The notes under the pieces are model-generated. The model saw only the letters and a list, made by a program, of their open reading frames with translations, was not told the origin of the DNA and searched no databases. Made by a program: the position numbers and the translations under genes. DNA of 22,020 nucleotides from Candidatus Moraniibacteriota bacterium. GTDB taxonomy: Bacteria > Patescibacteriota > Minisyncoccia > Moranbacterales > UBA2206. The stretch spans positions 1-22,020 of the forward strand of contig DPJH01000013.1 in the NCBI GenBank assembly GCA_003543115.1, read 5' to 3'. This document shows, one piece after another, positions 5,853 through 13,342 of this stretch. Position 1 is the stretch's first letter; each line of letters starts with the position of its first letter.

Positions 5853-6992
5853 CTAATATACGATTACCGGAGTTCCGATTTCCGCCCAATCGTAAACTCT
5901 TTTAGCTGCTCCCACGCCCAATCTGACGCAGCCATGGGAAACCGGCGTTCCCAAATGGCTCTGTCCTTCCTTATAGCCCCCGGGCCATTCAGGCAATTCA
6001 TGGATCCCGACCTTTCCGCTAGGGACAAGCGCCATCCAATTAGGCATGAATAGTCCATATTCTTTGGACCAAGGGCGTGGAGCCTTGTTTTCAATTTTGA
6101 ACGTTCCCTTGGGGGTTTCCATCCCTCTTTTCCCGGAAGAGACAAGATATGTTTCCAGAGTGATGCCCTGATCAAAAATAGTCATTATTTGATTGGATAA
6201 ATTTATATCGATATATTTCCCCTGGTCTATTTTAGCCTGAGTGAATTTTTTAGCTTGTTCCAGCCGCAGACCCAAATTCTTTTCCCAAGTCACCGGAGCT
6301 GGGACAAGAGTTTCAAAACTGCTGGAAAAAATTTGTCGATAACTCTCATCAGTGTCTTTTATATATTTGGCAAAAATATTAATGGCATACTTTTCTCCAT
6401 CTTTAAGAGGCTTTTTAGGCAGGATTTTGAACTCTGTTTTTTCCGGATTGATTTGATAGGTAATATCAGTGGCAGGATAAAAATTAAAGCGGATATAGAA
6501 ATTCTCGAAAGACTCCCTGAAACTAACGATAATAGGCTCTTCCATATCAATCGCCACATCTTTCGCGCCGTCTATCGGACTTAAGCTCTCAACCACTGGA
6601 TATTCGATCGTAGAAAAAGCAAATGATTGCTTCTTGATATTCGTAAAAAATCTGCTTTCTCCTTCCTCTATTGCAACAGCATACTGCATTTGCGGCTTCC
6701 AAAATTTCCGTGGAGCAATAGCAAGAGTGCGGCTATTATTCATCCAGCTAATCTCAAAATCTTCTTTAGGAAGCAATTCTATCTTTCCCTCATAGCTTTC
6801 AGGTATCACTGGTTGGGAGAAATTTATGATTATTTTTCCGTCAGGCAAAATTTCTTTATTTTTTTCCATAGAAACAGAAATTAAAAAAATATCTGTTTTT
6901 GCCTGGAGAATAAAAAATCCGCTTCCTAAAAGTCCTAAAAGGAAGATAATGAATGTAGCAAATTTAGCTGTTTTTTTTATTTTATTAGCCAT
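5853..6992 (-). CDS. L,D-transpeptidase (YkuD domain) with N-terminal Ig-like domains
   Basis: Predicted to cross-link peptidoglycan stem peptides through meso-diaminopimelate, or attach proteins, outside the membrane. It has 379 residues: a signal or anchor helix (about 10-30), then Big_5-like beta-sandwich domains of about 100 residues each (VVESLSPIDGAKDVAID marks the start of the second), then the C-terminal YkuD domain with GIHELPE and the catalytic SHGCVRLG box (His353, Cys355). YLVSSGKRGMETPKGTFKI is also typical. The ATG at 6990-6992 is preferred over a TTG two codons earlier because GCAGG lies six bases in front of it. It follows the glycosidase gene after 47 bases. The C39 peptidase and lysozyme-like genes nearby are also envelope-directed. 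Confidence 0.92.
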   Translation of the reverse strand: MANKIKKTAKFATFIIFLLGLLGSGFFILQAKTDIFLISVSMEKNKEILPDGKIIINFSQPVIPESYEGKIELLPKEDFEISWMNNSRTLAIAPRKFWKPQMQYAVAIEEGESRFFTNIKKQSFAFSTIEYPVVESLSPIDGAKDVAIDMEEPIIVSFRESFENFYIRFNFYPATDITYQINPEKTEFKILPKKPLKDGEKYAINIFAKYIKDTDESYRQIFSSSFETLVPAPVTWEKNLGLRLEQAKKFTQAKIDQGKYIDINLSNQIMTIFDQGITLETYLVSSGKRGMETPKGTFKIENKAPRPWSKEYGLFMPNWMALVPSGKVGIHELPEWPGGYKEGQSHLGTPVSHGCVRLGVGAAKRVYDWAEIGTPVIVY

Positions 6993-7039
6993 GCGCAACC
7001 TGCGTTAATTTTTTATTCATACTATGCTTACTGCACTTC

Positions 7040-8059
7040 TTAAATGGAAGATGTGCCATATAATTCCCTAGCCGTGTCCCAAAGCTCTGGATGATTTTGC
7101 GTAGTTTTAAGCCAATACCACCACTCCACTCCCCATAAATATATTTCCGGAAAACCAACTTTTTGAGCATAATCCACATTATCTCGAAGCTGTCCAGGAT
7201 TCATGGATTTAAATTGTTCGTTCAAAAGGCCGTCTGTTGTTGATCCGCCGATCCAAGGTTCAGCCTGAAGTTCAATCACAATGGTTTCATCTTGGCCAGC
7301 AAAAATTTTGATCAGCATATTTTTAAATTGGAAAAATCTTGGTCCGACCGGGTATTCAAAATAACCGATACCCTCTTTCCAGATAGTGCGGTACATCGTA
7401 GTTCCAAAAATATCCGCCCTTCTGGCAGCCTGCACCCATAAGCTCAATTCCCCACTGTCAGTCACAATGATTTTTCTTGTCTTATCAATTCTTCTCACCA
7501 TCGCCAGCTCACTATCCAAAAGAGATCCATCCGGGGCAGGACAAATTCCAAAACGCAAAAATGGCTCGTTTTCAATTTGCCAATTTTTAATCACGCTTTC
7601 ATTCTTATATCTTTCCACCGTCACATTCACAAATTTCAATAAATTGGATTTTCTAATTTCCGGACTTTCCATAGCCCACTCGGGAATATTGCATTCCGGC
7701 CAGCGCGGAGTTTTTTGTCCAACCGCCAAGATTATTTCTGCATTTCTCTTCTTAGCCTCCTGCAATTGCCAATCTACCTCAGAAAAATCATATTCGCCTT
7801 TTTTTGATTCAACCAAATCCCAATAAACCGGAATTCTGATTTTTCTGATTTTTAGATCATCCAGCATGGCGATATAATTTTCCCGCCAATCCACTCCGAT
7901 GCTGGATGCATATTTGTTGGAAAATGTTATTCCCAACTTCGCATCTTGATTGGTATTTTTTATCGGCAAATTAAAATAAGCAAAAAGCAGGATGACCAAG
8001 CCCGCAATGACAGCTAGCGTCATAGCCAGAAATTTTGCTACTTTCCTAAAAGTTCCCAT
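7040..8059 (-). CDS. Membrane-anchored clan GH-A glycoside hydrolase
   Basis: A 339-residue protein with an N-terminal anchor helix (about 10-30) and a (beta/alpha)8 glycosidase barrel. IRKIRIPVYWDLVESKKGEYDF is the usual early barrel segment, here read as IRIPVYWDLVE and KGEYDF. The acid/base is probably Glu165 in WQIENEPF and the nucleophile Glu263 or Glu266 in VIELQAEPW. This places it in clan GH-A near GH5/GH42-like enzymes; the exact family and sugar are not readable. Its ATG lies inside the end of the EamA transporter gene (22-base overlap), so they are co-translated. Together with the GH1 gene it suggests local glycan breakdown or remodelling. Confidence 0.75.
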   Translation of the reverse strand: MGTFRKVAKFLAMTLAVIAGLVILLFAYFNLPIKNTNQDAKLGITFSNKYASSIGVDWRENYIAMLDDLKIRKIRIPVYWDLVESKKGEYDFSEVDWQLQEAKKRNAEIILAVGQKTPRWPECNIPEWAMESPEIRKSNLLKFVNVTVERYKNESVIKNWQIENEPFLRFGICPAPDGSLLDSELAMVRRIDKTRKIIVTDSGELSLWVQAARRADIFGTTMYRTIWKEGIGYFEYPVGPRFFQFKNMLIKIFAGQDETIVIELQAEPWIGGSTTDGLLNEQFKSMNPGQLRDNVDYAQKVGFPEIYLWGVEWWYWLKTTQNHPELWDTARELYGTSSI

Positions 8060-8988
8060 ATTTGTTTAAATTTTACTGAGATTAAAATCAAGCCTGCTGC
8101 GATAATAAAAATTGATATTATTTTTTGTGAAACGATTAGGACATCCTTTTTTTCCTGAAAAATTCGAGGAAACCTGAAAGACATGAAAAATCCGATTATG
8201 AGAATAAAGACGTATTCGATAGAAACCAAGGCGTTCACAATAGTAACGCTTCCCAAAGCAATGGCATAGTGCGTCATAATAGAGCCTACTCCGCCCAAAG
8301 TCTTATTGATAACAAACAGCGATCCTGTTTTATAATGATCCTTTTGCGGACTCTTGAATCCCCCGAAAGAAGACCATATTTTCTTTCTCCATCCGCTGTG
8401 CAAAAAAAGGCTGGCTGAACCTAAAAATAATCCGAATCTGGTCCATATGAAGACATTGGCGAAGTTATCCCTGTCATAAAAATATTTGAACCAAGTGAAA
8501 GCTATGGCCAAAAGAATTCCAGCTACGATTGAAAGATAAAATCCATGAAAAAATTTATTCTTGTTCCTTAGCGGAAATTCAAAAGAAATCAAAACTCCTC
8601 CTATGATCAAAGCTGCAACTCCAAAAAGCTGAATGCTCCTCAGCCTCTCTTCCAAAAAAAAGATGGAAAGAAGGAAAGTAACAATGGGTATGATGGCTCC
8701 GACCACGGGCATCACCCGGCTCGCTTCGCTTTTTTCAATAGCATAAAACAATGCGAGCAATCCGTAAACAAAAATAATGCCTGAAATTATGCTTAGAATC
8801 GCATCGCCAAAACTTAGCCAGTGAAATCCGAAAGGGAAAAACATCAAAGCAAAAAGACTCATCATGCCCACATAAAAGGTATATATTACGGGATGGGAAA
8901 CTTTTTTCGAAGTTATGAGAAATTTATCCAAAATAACTTCAATAGCGACAAGGAAATAAGCGGCAACTGCGATTAAGATATAGCTCAT
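8038..8988 (-). CDS. EamA / DMT-superfamily transporter
   Basis: A 316-residue integral membrane protein with about ten hydrophobic helices and the internal repeat of two EamA domains. The first half includes GLLALFYAIEKSEASRVMPV, typical for the helix 3-4 region of drug/metabolite transporters. IFFLEERLRSIQLFGVAALIIGGVLI, read as FFLEERL and GVAALIIGGVLI, is the classical end of the first repeat. The second half is less conserved. Substrates in this superfamily include amino acids, nucleotide sugars and metabolites and cannot be predicted. It sits between YgjP-like and GH-A genes and overlaps the latter, so sugar-related transport is a guess from context. Confidence 0.85.
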   Translation of the reverse strand: MSYILIAVAAYFLVAIEVILDKFLITSKKVSHPVIYTFYVGMMSLFALMFFPFGFHWLSFGDAILSIISGIIFVYGLLALFYAIEKSEASRVMPVVGAIIPIVTFLLSIFFLEERLRSIQLFGVAALIIGGVLISFEFPLRNKNKFFHGFYLSIVAGILLAIAFTWFKYFYDRDNFANVFIWTRFGLFLGSASLFLHSGWRKKIWSSFGGFKSPQKDHYKTGSLFVINKTLGGVGSIMTHYAIALGSVTIVNALVSIEYVFILIIGFFMSFRFPRIFQEKKDVLIVSQKIISIFIIAAGLILISVKFKQIWELLGK

Positions 8989-9045
8989 ATTTTTTCATTT
9001 GAACATTTCTACTGCCACCTGGCCAGAACACATTCTTTTGATCTT

Positions 9046-9609
9046 TTAATGGTTTACTTTTTTTAGCTCATTCTTAAGTTTTTTATAGTCGGGAATGGTT
9101 TTCGCTACCAGCTTCCAGAAATTATGACTATGATTCAGTTCTTTCAAATGGCACAATTCATGCACAATTACATAGTCTCTTTGCTGTTCGGACAAATTAA
9201 TTATATTGTAATTAAAATTCAAATTGCCTTTTTGGCTGCAGCTGCCCCAACAAGTTTTTTGGTTCTTGATGGCTACGCGATTATAGGAAAAACCGTAATG
9301 ACGGTTGAAAAATTCCAATCTGCTATTCACCACAGCCCTGGCCAAGCCTATGGATTTTCGATAACTTGATTCTTCGTTTTCTCTTTTTTGATGAAGAGAA
9401 TCAAAATCAATATCTTTGACTTTATCAAAAATCCATTGCGATTTCTCCTCAATGAATCTGTTGATCACATACATAGGATACCATTTCGGAGCGCTAATGA
9501 CAAAGCGGCCATCCGCATAAACAGCCAGACGGACGCTTTTACACCCCTTCATTCTTTTTAAGGTATATTCGATGTTTTTACCATTGATATGTATTTTTCT
9601 TTTATTCAT
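9046..9609 (-). CDS. YgjP-like zinc metalloprotein (DUF45 / M48-like)
   Basis: A 187-residue soluble protein of the YgjP family. The signature zinc site is VIVHELCHLKELNHS with His150, Glu151, His154 and third ligand probably His160, followed by FWKLV. The family-specific block is KTCWGSCSQKGNLNFNYN, and the N-terminal half (RLAVYADGRFVISAPKW) is also typical. These proteins resemble SprT/WLM gluzincin proteases, but E. coli YgjP has been reported as a nucleotide phosphohydrolase, so the role stays open. The ATG overlaps the stop of the GH1 gene by eight bases (ATGAATAA), indicating translational coupling. Confidence 0.88.
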   Translation of the reverse strand: MNKRKIHINGKNIEYTLKRMKGCKSVRLAVYADGRFVISAPKWYPMYVINRFIEEKSQWIFDKVKDIDFDSLHQKRENEESSYRKSIGLARAVVNSRLEFFNRHYGFSYNRVAIKNQKTCWGSCSQKGNLNFNYNIINLSEQQRDYVIVHELCHLKELNHSHNFWKLVAKTIPDYKKLKNELKKVNH

Positions 9610-10882
9610 CTAGTCCGTTGTTTTCAATTATTTTTTTGTAAACATAGAAACTCGGTTTCGGTTTTCGCTCCATGGTCTTATAATCAACTTCAATCAAGCC
9701 GAAACGCGGCCAAAAACCTCTCATTTCTACAAATTCAAAATTATCTATAAGCGACCAATGAAAATAGCCTCTGATGTCCACACCATCAACAATCGCCTTT
9801 TGCACGAATTTTAAGTGCTCCTTTATAAATTCAGGACGCCTCGAATCATCAGCATCAGCAATGCCATTTTCTGTGATATAAATAGGCTTTCCACTTTTCG
9901 ATGCCCTTTTCAGGACATCATATATTCCTTCCGGAAAAATCTGCCAACCCAAATCACTTTGCATTTTTGTGATTTTTTTATTTTCAAAAATACCCCAAAA
10001 ATGTCCGCCTAATTTTAAATTTATAGAGAATAATTGATAATATTGAATTCCAAAAAAATCGCAAGAATCTTTGAAAGCCTCAAAGAAACGATGATTTGCA
10101 AAATAATCCATCATTTTAGCGGCTAGGATATTCCATGGCAGATTACCATATGGCTTTATGTCAAACATAAAATGGGAGCAACCTATTTGAAAATCAGGCG
10201 AAATTGACTTAGCAAGCATATAGGCGTCTTTTTGCGCCTGCATCAAATTATTGAATGCAGTATTGGCAGCAATCTTATTTTTGATTCCTGGCGGCTGATT
10301 GCCGAATAAGTAACCTAGAGAAACTTCTGTCCCAGGCTCATTAAGTGGCATCCAAAATCTGACTAAGTCCTTATATTCGTTAAAAATACGCCGAGCATAT
10401 CTCAAAAAATATTTAGCGGTATCTTTATTTTTCCAAGCGCCCGTCTGTCCAATCCAAATCGGGTTCGGCCAATGCCAGAGAGTAACGAATGGCTCCATTC
10501 CCCTTTCACGCAAAGCTATTAGGACTTTCCGATAATGTTCAATTTCTTTTTCATCAAATTTTCCCTCTTCCGGCTCGATGCGTGACCACTCGATTGAGAA
10601 TCTATGCGCATTGTGTCCACCTTCTTTCGCTAAATCAAAATCTTTCGCGTAGAGATTATACTGATCACAGGTTATGCCAGAAATATAGTTTTGCGCATCG
10701 AACATTTCTGGAAATTTATCTTGTTGCCATTTTTCCCATTTCTCTCCAGCCTCACTCGCTATCCTCTCTGCATTGTCCCTTTCCCATTTTATCCAATCAT
10801 TGCTTAAATTACCTTCGACTTGATGTGCCGATGTCGCCGCTCCCCACAAAAATCCCTTCGGAAATTTATTTTCCATATTCAT
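9602..10882 (-). CDS. Glycoside hydrolase family 1 beta-glycosidase
   Basis: A 426-residue cytoplasmic enzyme, slightly shorter than the usual 440-480. The family 1 N-terminal signature is FPKGFLWGAATSAHQVEG. The catalytic acid/base is Glu182 in MPLNEPGT and the nucleophile Glu338 in IYITENGIAD. HRFSIEWSRIEPEEGKFD is the conserved second strand and FEWGGFxxRFG-type sequence occurs as FEFVEMRGFWPRFGL, where the usual +1-site Trp-Gly pattern is altered. It probably releases terminal beta-glucose or related sugars. It is the first gene of a minus-strand set with YgjP-like, EamA and GH-A genes. A TATAAT on the minus strand at 10895-10900 could be its promoter. No Shine-Dalgarno sequence precedes the ATG. 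Confidence 0.94.
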   Translation of the reverse strand: MNMENKFPKGFLWGAATSAHQVEGNLSNDWIKWERDNAERIASEAGEKWEKWQQDKFPEMFDAQNYISGITCDQYNLYAKDFDLAKEGGHNAHRFSIEWSRIEPEEGKFDEKEIEHYRKVLIALRERGMEPFVTLWHWPNPIWIGQTGAWKNKDTAKYFLRYARRIFNEYKDLVRFWMPLNEPGTEVSLGYLFGNQPPGIKNKIAANTAFNNLMQAQKDAYMLAKSISPDFQIGCSHFMFDIKPYGNLPWNILAAKMMDYFANHRFFEAFKDSCDFFGIQYYQLFSINLKLGGHFWGIFENKKITKMQSDLGWQIFPEGIYDVLKRASKSGKPIYITENGIADADDSRRPEFIKEHLKFVQKAIVDGVDIRGYFHWSLIDNFEFVEMRGFWPRFGLIEVDYKTMERKPKPSFYVYKKIIENNGLDE

Positions 10883-10894
10883 TTTATGATTCTG

Positions 10895-10900
10895 ATTATA
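10895..10900 (-). promoter_or_regulatory. -10 box candidate for the GH1 gene
   Basis: TATAAT reads on the minus strand 13 bases before the GH1 ATG. No convincing -35 box is seen. If it is used, the transcript would have an almost absent leader. Confidence 0.35.
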
Positions 10901-10944
10901 TCTTAATTTTACCTCATTTTATGATTTAATTAAAGCTTTAGGTA

Positions 10945-10953
10945 TGCTATAAT
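10945..10953 (+). promoter_or_regulatory. Extended -10 promoter for the YdjM-like gene
   Basis: TGCTATAAT lies 27 bases before the ATG at 10981, in the divergent spacer with GH1. It is a perfect extended -10 box without a good -35. Confidence 0.55.
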
Positions 10954-10980
10954 TCCTATTGTAAATATTAATTTTTTGAA

Positions 10981-11514
10981 ATGCTTTTAGATATAATATT
11001 CGGCCTTATTATCGCTACCTTATCCAATTTTGCCATAGGAACATCCGAATCAAAAACAGCTGCCCTGATTTTCGGAGTTTTTTGCGCCCTTGCTCCCGAT
11101 ATTGATTTCATCATCTATATTCTTAGAAAAAAATTAAAAATTGACCAATTCACCCACGAACATCGCGATCTTTTCCATAAACCGATTTTCTTCATTATTT
11201 TAGGAATGCTCTTGCTTATGCTTTCACCAGAACTTGGCACTATTTGGCTTATCGGAACAATCTATCATCTTATCCATGATACATTTGATGGCGGGTGGGG
11301 AATCATGTGGCTCTATCCTTTCTCTGGAAAATATTTTACCCTTGCCAGTTACAGCCCACAGAAAGTTTTTCAGAACAAAAAAGAGCAGCATCAAATTGCT
11401 GCTAAATATGGCGACCCGTGTTGGTTCGAGAAAGAGATAAGATTGAGCCCAAAGCTAGCTATAAAGATTTTAATCGCCTTCGGGATCATATTCGCCACTG
11501 TCTTTATCCTATAA
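10981..11514 (+). CDS. YdjM-like membrane-bound metal-dependent hydrolase (DUF457 type)
   Basis: A 177-residue integral membrane protein with about four helices and the polar motifs of the YdjM/DUF457 family. These are APDIDF (Asp40, Asp42), HEHRDLFHK (His59, His61, His66) and IYHLIHDTFDGGWGI, all near membrane edges, which is the pattern for a metal-binding hydrolase in the bilayer. Family members are linked to phospholipase- or LexA-associated annotations, but their chemistry is poorly known. The C-terminal helix (LAIKILIAFGIIFATVFIL) closes the protein. It is the only plus-strand gene between 2.5 and 19 kb and has its own extended -10 promoter. Confidence 0.72.
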   Translation: MLLDIIFGLIIATLSNFAIGTSESKTAALIFGVFCALAPDIDFIIYILRKKLKIDQFTHEHRDLFHKPIFFIILGMLLLMLSPELGTIWLIGTIYHLIHDTFDGGWGIMWLYPFSGKYFTLASYSPQKVFQNKKEQHQIAAKYGDPCWFEKEIRLSPKLAIKILIAFGIIFATVFIL

Positions 11515-11537
11515 AAAAACGGGAGACATTGCTCCCG
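11513..11537 (-). terminator. Intrinsic terminator of the paralog 1 operon
   Basis: On the minus strand CGGGAG (11537-11532) and CTCCCG (11525-11520) form a stem with a six-base loop, followed by seven Ts (11519-11513). It lies just after the stop at 11556. The plus-strand side lacks a T-run, so it mainly serves the minus strand. Confidence 0.85.
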
Positions 11538-11555
11538 CTGAAATTTTCTTGATAA

Positions 11556-11999
11556 TCAATACAAATCAAGTTTGCTCCAATTTATTCCCCAATTTATGAG
11601 TTTCTCCGTAGGGGTCTTAATGCTGGTACGGCCTACCTCATGAAGAGATATTTTATCATTCCCCAGAATGAAAAAATTAACTTCACCAGGCCCGATCCTC
11701 ATCATAAAAGGACCGTCCTCTAGCATGCGTGTTTTGGAGAAATACATTGATTCTCCTCCGACACACTCGAATCCTAATACGTACTTCACTTTGGGAAGTC
11801 CGGTAACATGAAGAACCACTCCTTCCCTCCAAAAGAAAAATTTTATTATCCATCCCCAAAATCCCCTTCCGGCTGCCAGATAATCAGGATTCCCCTTTAC
11901 TAGCACTTTCTCCAAGTTTGAATATTCTTCGCCACTAATAACGATTTTTTTATTAAGGAGCAATTTCTCCCACTTCGTCGGCCACACGATTTTTGGCAT
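11556..11999 (-). CDS. Conserved-looking hypothetical protein, unknown function
   Basis: A 147-residue protein without a signal peptide. It is rich in aromatic residues and probably all-beta in the middle (VVLHVTGLPKVKYVLGFE, EVNFFILGNDKISLHEV). A central Trp/Phe-rich stretch GRGFWGWIIKFFFWREG could touch a membrane. I recognise no family. It is preceded by AAGGAGG seven bases before the ATG, one of the strongest ribosome binding sites here, which suggests high translation. It follows the rhodanese gene after 58 bases and ends at an intrinsic terminator, so it is probably the last gene of the unit that begins with lysozyme-like paralog 1. Confidence 0.7.
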   Translation of the reverse strand: MPKIVWPTKWEKLLLNKKIVISGEEYSNLEKVLVKGNPDYLAAGRGFWGWIIKFFFWREGVVLHVTGLPKVKYVLGFECVGGESMYFSKTRMLEDGPFMMRIGPGEVNFFILGNDKISLHEVGRTSIKTPTEKLINWGINWSKLDLY

Positions 12000-12057
12000 G
12001 ACAACCTCCTTCGAATTACGTTGAATTCTATTTTAAGAAAAATACATGAAAAAATTT

Positions 12058-12405
12058 CTAAAAGTACCCTTCGCAACAATCAGGATGTTTTTCCAAACAA
12101 TCACACTGATCCAGATTAAGTTCAAAAATCCCGCCTTGCAAATTTATAGTGTCCTTGCCGTATGAAGCTAAGACCTGGGCTACATATCCGCTTCGCGAAC
12201 CGCTTCGACAAACCAAAACTACCTTCTTTTTCCAATCAATCTCTTCCATCCTTTCTCCGATCTCACTAAGCGGAATCAACTTTGATCCTTTAATTTTTAC
12301 TAAATCAAATTCATCCTTCTCACGCACATCAATAATATCCAGGCTATCAGCCTCTTTCTCCAGCATTTTTTTAAATTCTTCGCCTCTGATATTTTGAATT
12401 GCCAT
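12058..12405 (-). CDS. Single-domain rhodanese with Cys-rich tail
   Basis: A 115-residue protein with one rhodanese domain, which carries sulfur as a persulfide on its active cysteine. IIDVREKDEFDLVKIKGSKLIPLSE, read as IIDVREKDEFD and KGSKLIPLSE, is the CH2A-like start. The active loop is VLVCRSGSRSG with Cys66. After the domain a short tail (residues 97-115, DQCDCLEKHPDCCEGYF) adds Cys101, Cys103, Cys110 and Cys111 and His107, unlike ordinary rhodaneses, and could bind a metal or relay sulfur. No signal peptide is visible. The gene starts five bases after the stop of lysozyme-like paralog 1, so they are surely co-transcribed. Confidence 0.9.
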   Translation of the reverse strand: MAIQNIRGEEFKKMLEKEADSLDIIDVREKDEFDLVKIKGSKLIPLSEIGERMEEIDWKKKVVLVCRSGSRSGYVAQVLASYGKDTINLQGGIFELNLDQCDCLEKHPDCCEGYF

Positions 12406-12410
12406 AAATT

Positions 12411-13103
12411 TTAAGAATTTATCTTTTTATAATACGAAGCTACGTCCTGGATCCATTTTTGCACATCTCGCGGATTATGCCCGGAGCAGCTGGATCCGCA
12501 TTTCCAAACTACAAATTTTGCCGGCGTGTTCACCTTTTTCTCCATCAGATCTTCAATTCTATCCCCTACCACCAAAACCGCTTGCTCTGGAGAATCGAAA
12601 CAGCTGTAACCAGAATTTGTAGCGTTATAAGAACCTTTATATCCCCAATAATTATAGCATTCTCGTCCTGCTTTTTTAGGAGAATGTTTTCCCCAATCGC
12701 TTTCCTTCTTAGCAATGGCTATGAGATAGGAAGCTACTTCAATATTTCTTTCATTCAAGGCTGGAATCATCTTTTCCATGGGAAAACCATCCAACATCTC
12801 TAAAAACTTGGGATTATCAAAAACTTCCTCTTTCTCTAAAACTCCGTTTTTAGAAAAATTATTTTCCTGCTCATTTTTCAGACCCTTGCCTATTTTGTGC
12901 AATGGATCAATAACCTCGGAATTCAAAGAAATTTCCTTATCAGGTTTTTGAGCATAAACAATTCTCTTGGGAGAAAAATAAAAAATCAATCCTACGCTAA
13001 CAATGAAGATGATCAATGATAGCTTGATGTGATTTTTTTTAATTTTGTCTAATTTTCTGTAGCTTTCTTTCAAGCTTACTAGATGCGGCAGTGGATCAAC
13101 CAT
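12411..13103 (-). CDS. Lysozyme-like membrane-anchored envelope hydrolase, paralog 1
   Basis: A 230-residue protein: a short basic cytoplasmic N-terminus, one membrane helix (about 26-43, KLSLIIFIVSVGLIFYF), a linker and a lysozyme-like domain with AIAKKESDWG (candidate catalytic Glu134) and CYNYWGYKG. The CYNYWG block resembles the NNLFG(I)KG turn of GH73 glucosaminidases and other lysozyme-fold muralytic enzymes. Four cysteines (149, 168, 202, 206) are conserved in all three paralogs of the region, and WKCGSSC is invariant apart from one residue. It probably cuts or tests peptidoglycan outside the membrane. It has its own promoter at 13213-13241 and is followed by the rhodanese gene. Function is inferred from motifs only. 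Confidence 0.72.
   Translation of the reverse strand: MVDPLPHLVSLKESYRKLDKIKKNHIKLSLIIFIVSVGLIFYFSPKRIVYAQKPDKEISLNSEVIDPLHKIGKGLKNEQENNFSKNGVLEKEEVFDNPKFLEMLDGFPMEKMIPALNERNIEVASYLIAIAKKESDWGKHSPKKAGRECYNYWGYKGSYNATNSGYSCFDSPEQAVLVVGDRIEDLMEKKVNTPAKFVVWKCGSSCSGHNPRDVQKWIQDVASYYKKINS
12575..12614 (-). repeat. 40-base identical segment shared with paralog 2
   Basis: These 40 bases are identical to 13510-13549 and encode the CFDSPEQAV region. The other parts of the two genes differ, so this block reflects recent duplication or gene conversion. Confidence 0.85.
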
Positions 13104-13146
13104 AATGATTATTGCGTCGACTTTAGAATTACAACCCCCTCTTGCC

Positions 13147-13173
13147 GCCTATCTGCCGTTAAGCAAGATAGGC
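13147..13173. repeat. Leader hairpin, REP-like
   Basis: GCCTATCT (13147-13154) and AGATAGGC (13166-13173) form a perfect 8-bp stem around an 11-base loop. Flanking TTGCC and GGCAA words can lengthen it. It lies in the about 100-base 5' leader of paralog 1 and shares the CCGCCT start with the hairpin at 1073-1099. No T-run follows. Confidence 0.55.
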
Positions 13174-13212
13174 AACCGCTTTAGATGTTCAGATTTTTGA
13201 ACGACGCTATCC

Positions 13213-13241
13213 ATCATATCAAAAACTCTAAAGGCTGTCAA
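13213..13241 (-). promoter_or_regulatory. Sigma-70-type promoter of paralog 1
   Basis: Minus strand: perfect -35 TTGACA (13241-13236), 17-base spacer, -10 TATGAT (13218-13213). It lies between the terminator of paralog 2 and the start of paralog 1. Expected RNA start is near 13206. Confidence 0.75.
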
Positions 13242-13250
13242 TCGCAAAAA

Positions 13251-13301
13251 AAGCCCTATTTCAGCCAATAAATCATATTATGGCTTAAATAAGGCTTTTT
13301 T
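13251..13301. terminator. Bidirectional intrinsic terminator after paralog 2
   Basis: AGCC-C-TATTT-C-AGCCA (13252-13267) pairs with TGGCT-T-AAATA-A-GGCT (13281-13296), with two single mismatches. The stem is flanked by an A-run on the left and a T-run on the right. On the minus strand it lies 42 bases after the stop at 13343. Confidence 0.8.
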
Positions 13302-13342
13302 CGATATTTAATAAAAACTTATTCTATTTCACAAACCTAGAA

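Noticed and set aside
6993..6998. TTG start of the L,D-transpeptidase
   Set aside because: The GCAGG sequence is correctly spaced from the ATG at 6992 and overlaps the TTG region, so the ATG is preferred.
10489..10929. Plus-strand 146-residue open frame
   Set aside because: It is antisense to the start of the GH1 gene, whose motifs are clear. The frame is an artefact of codon bias.
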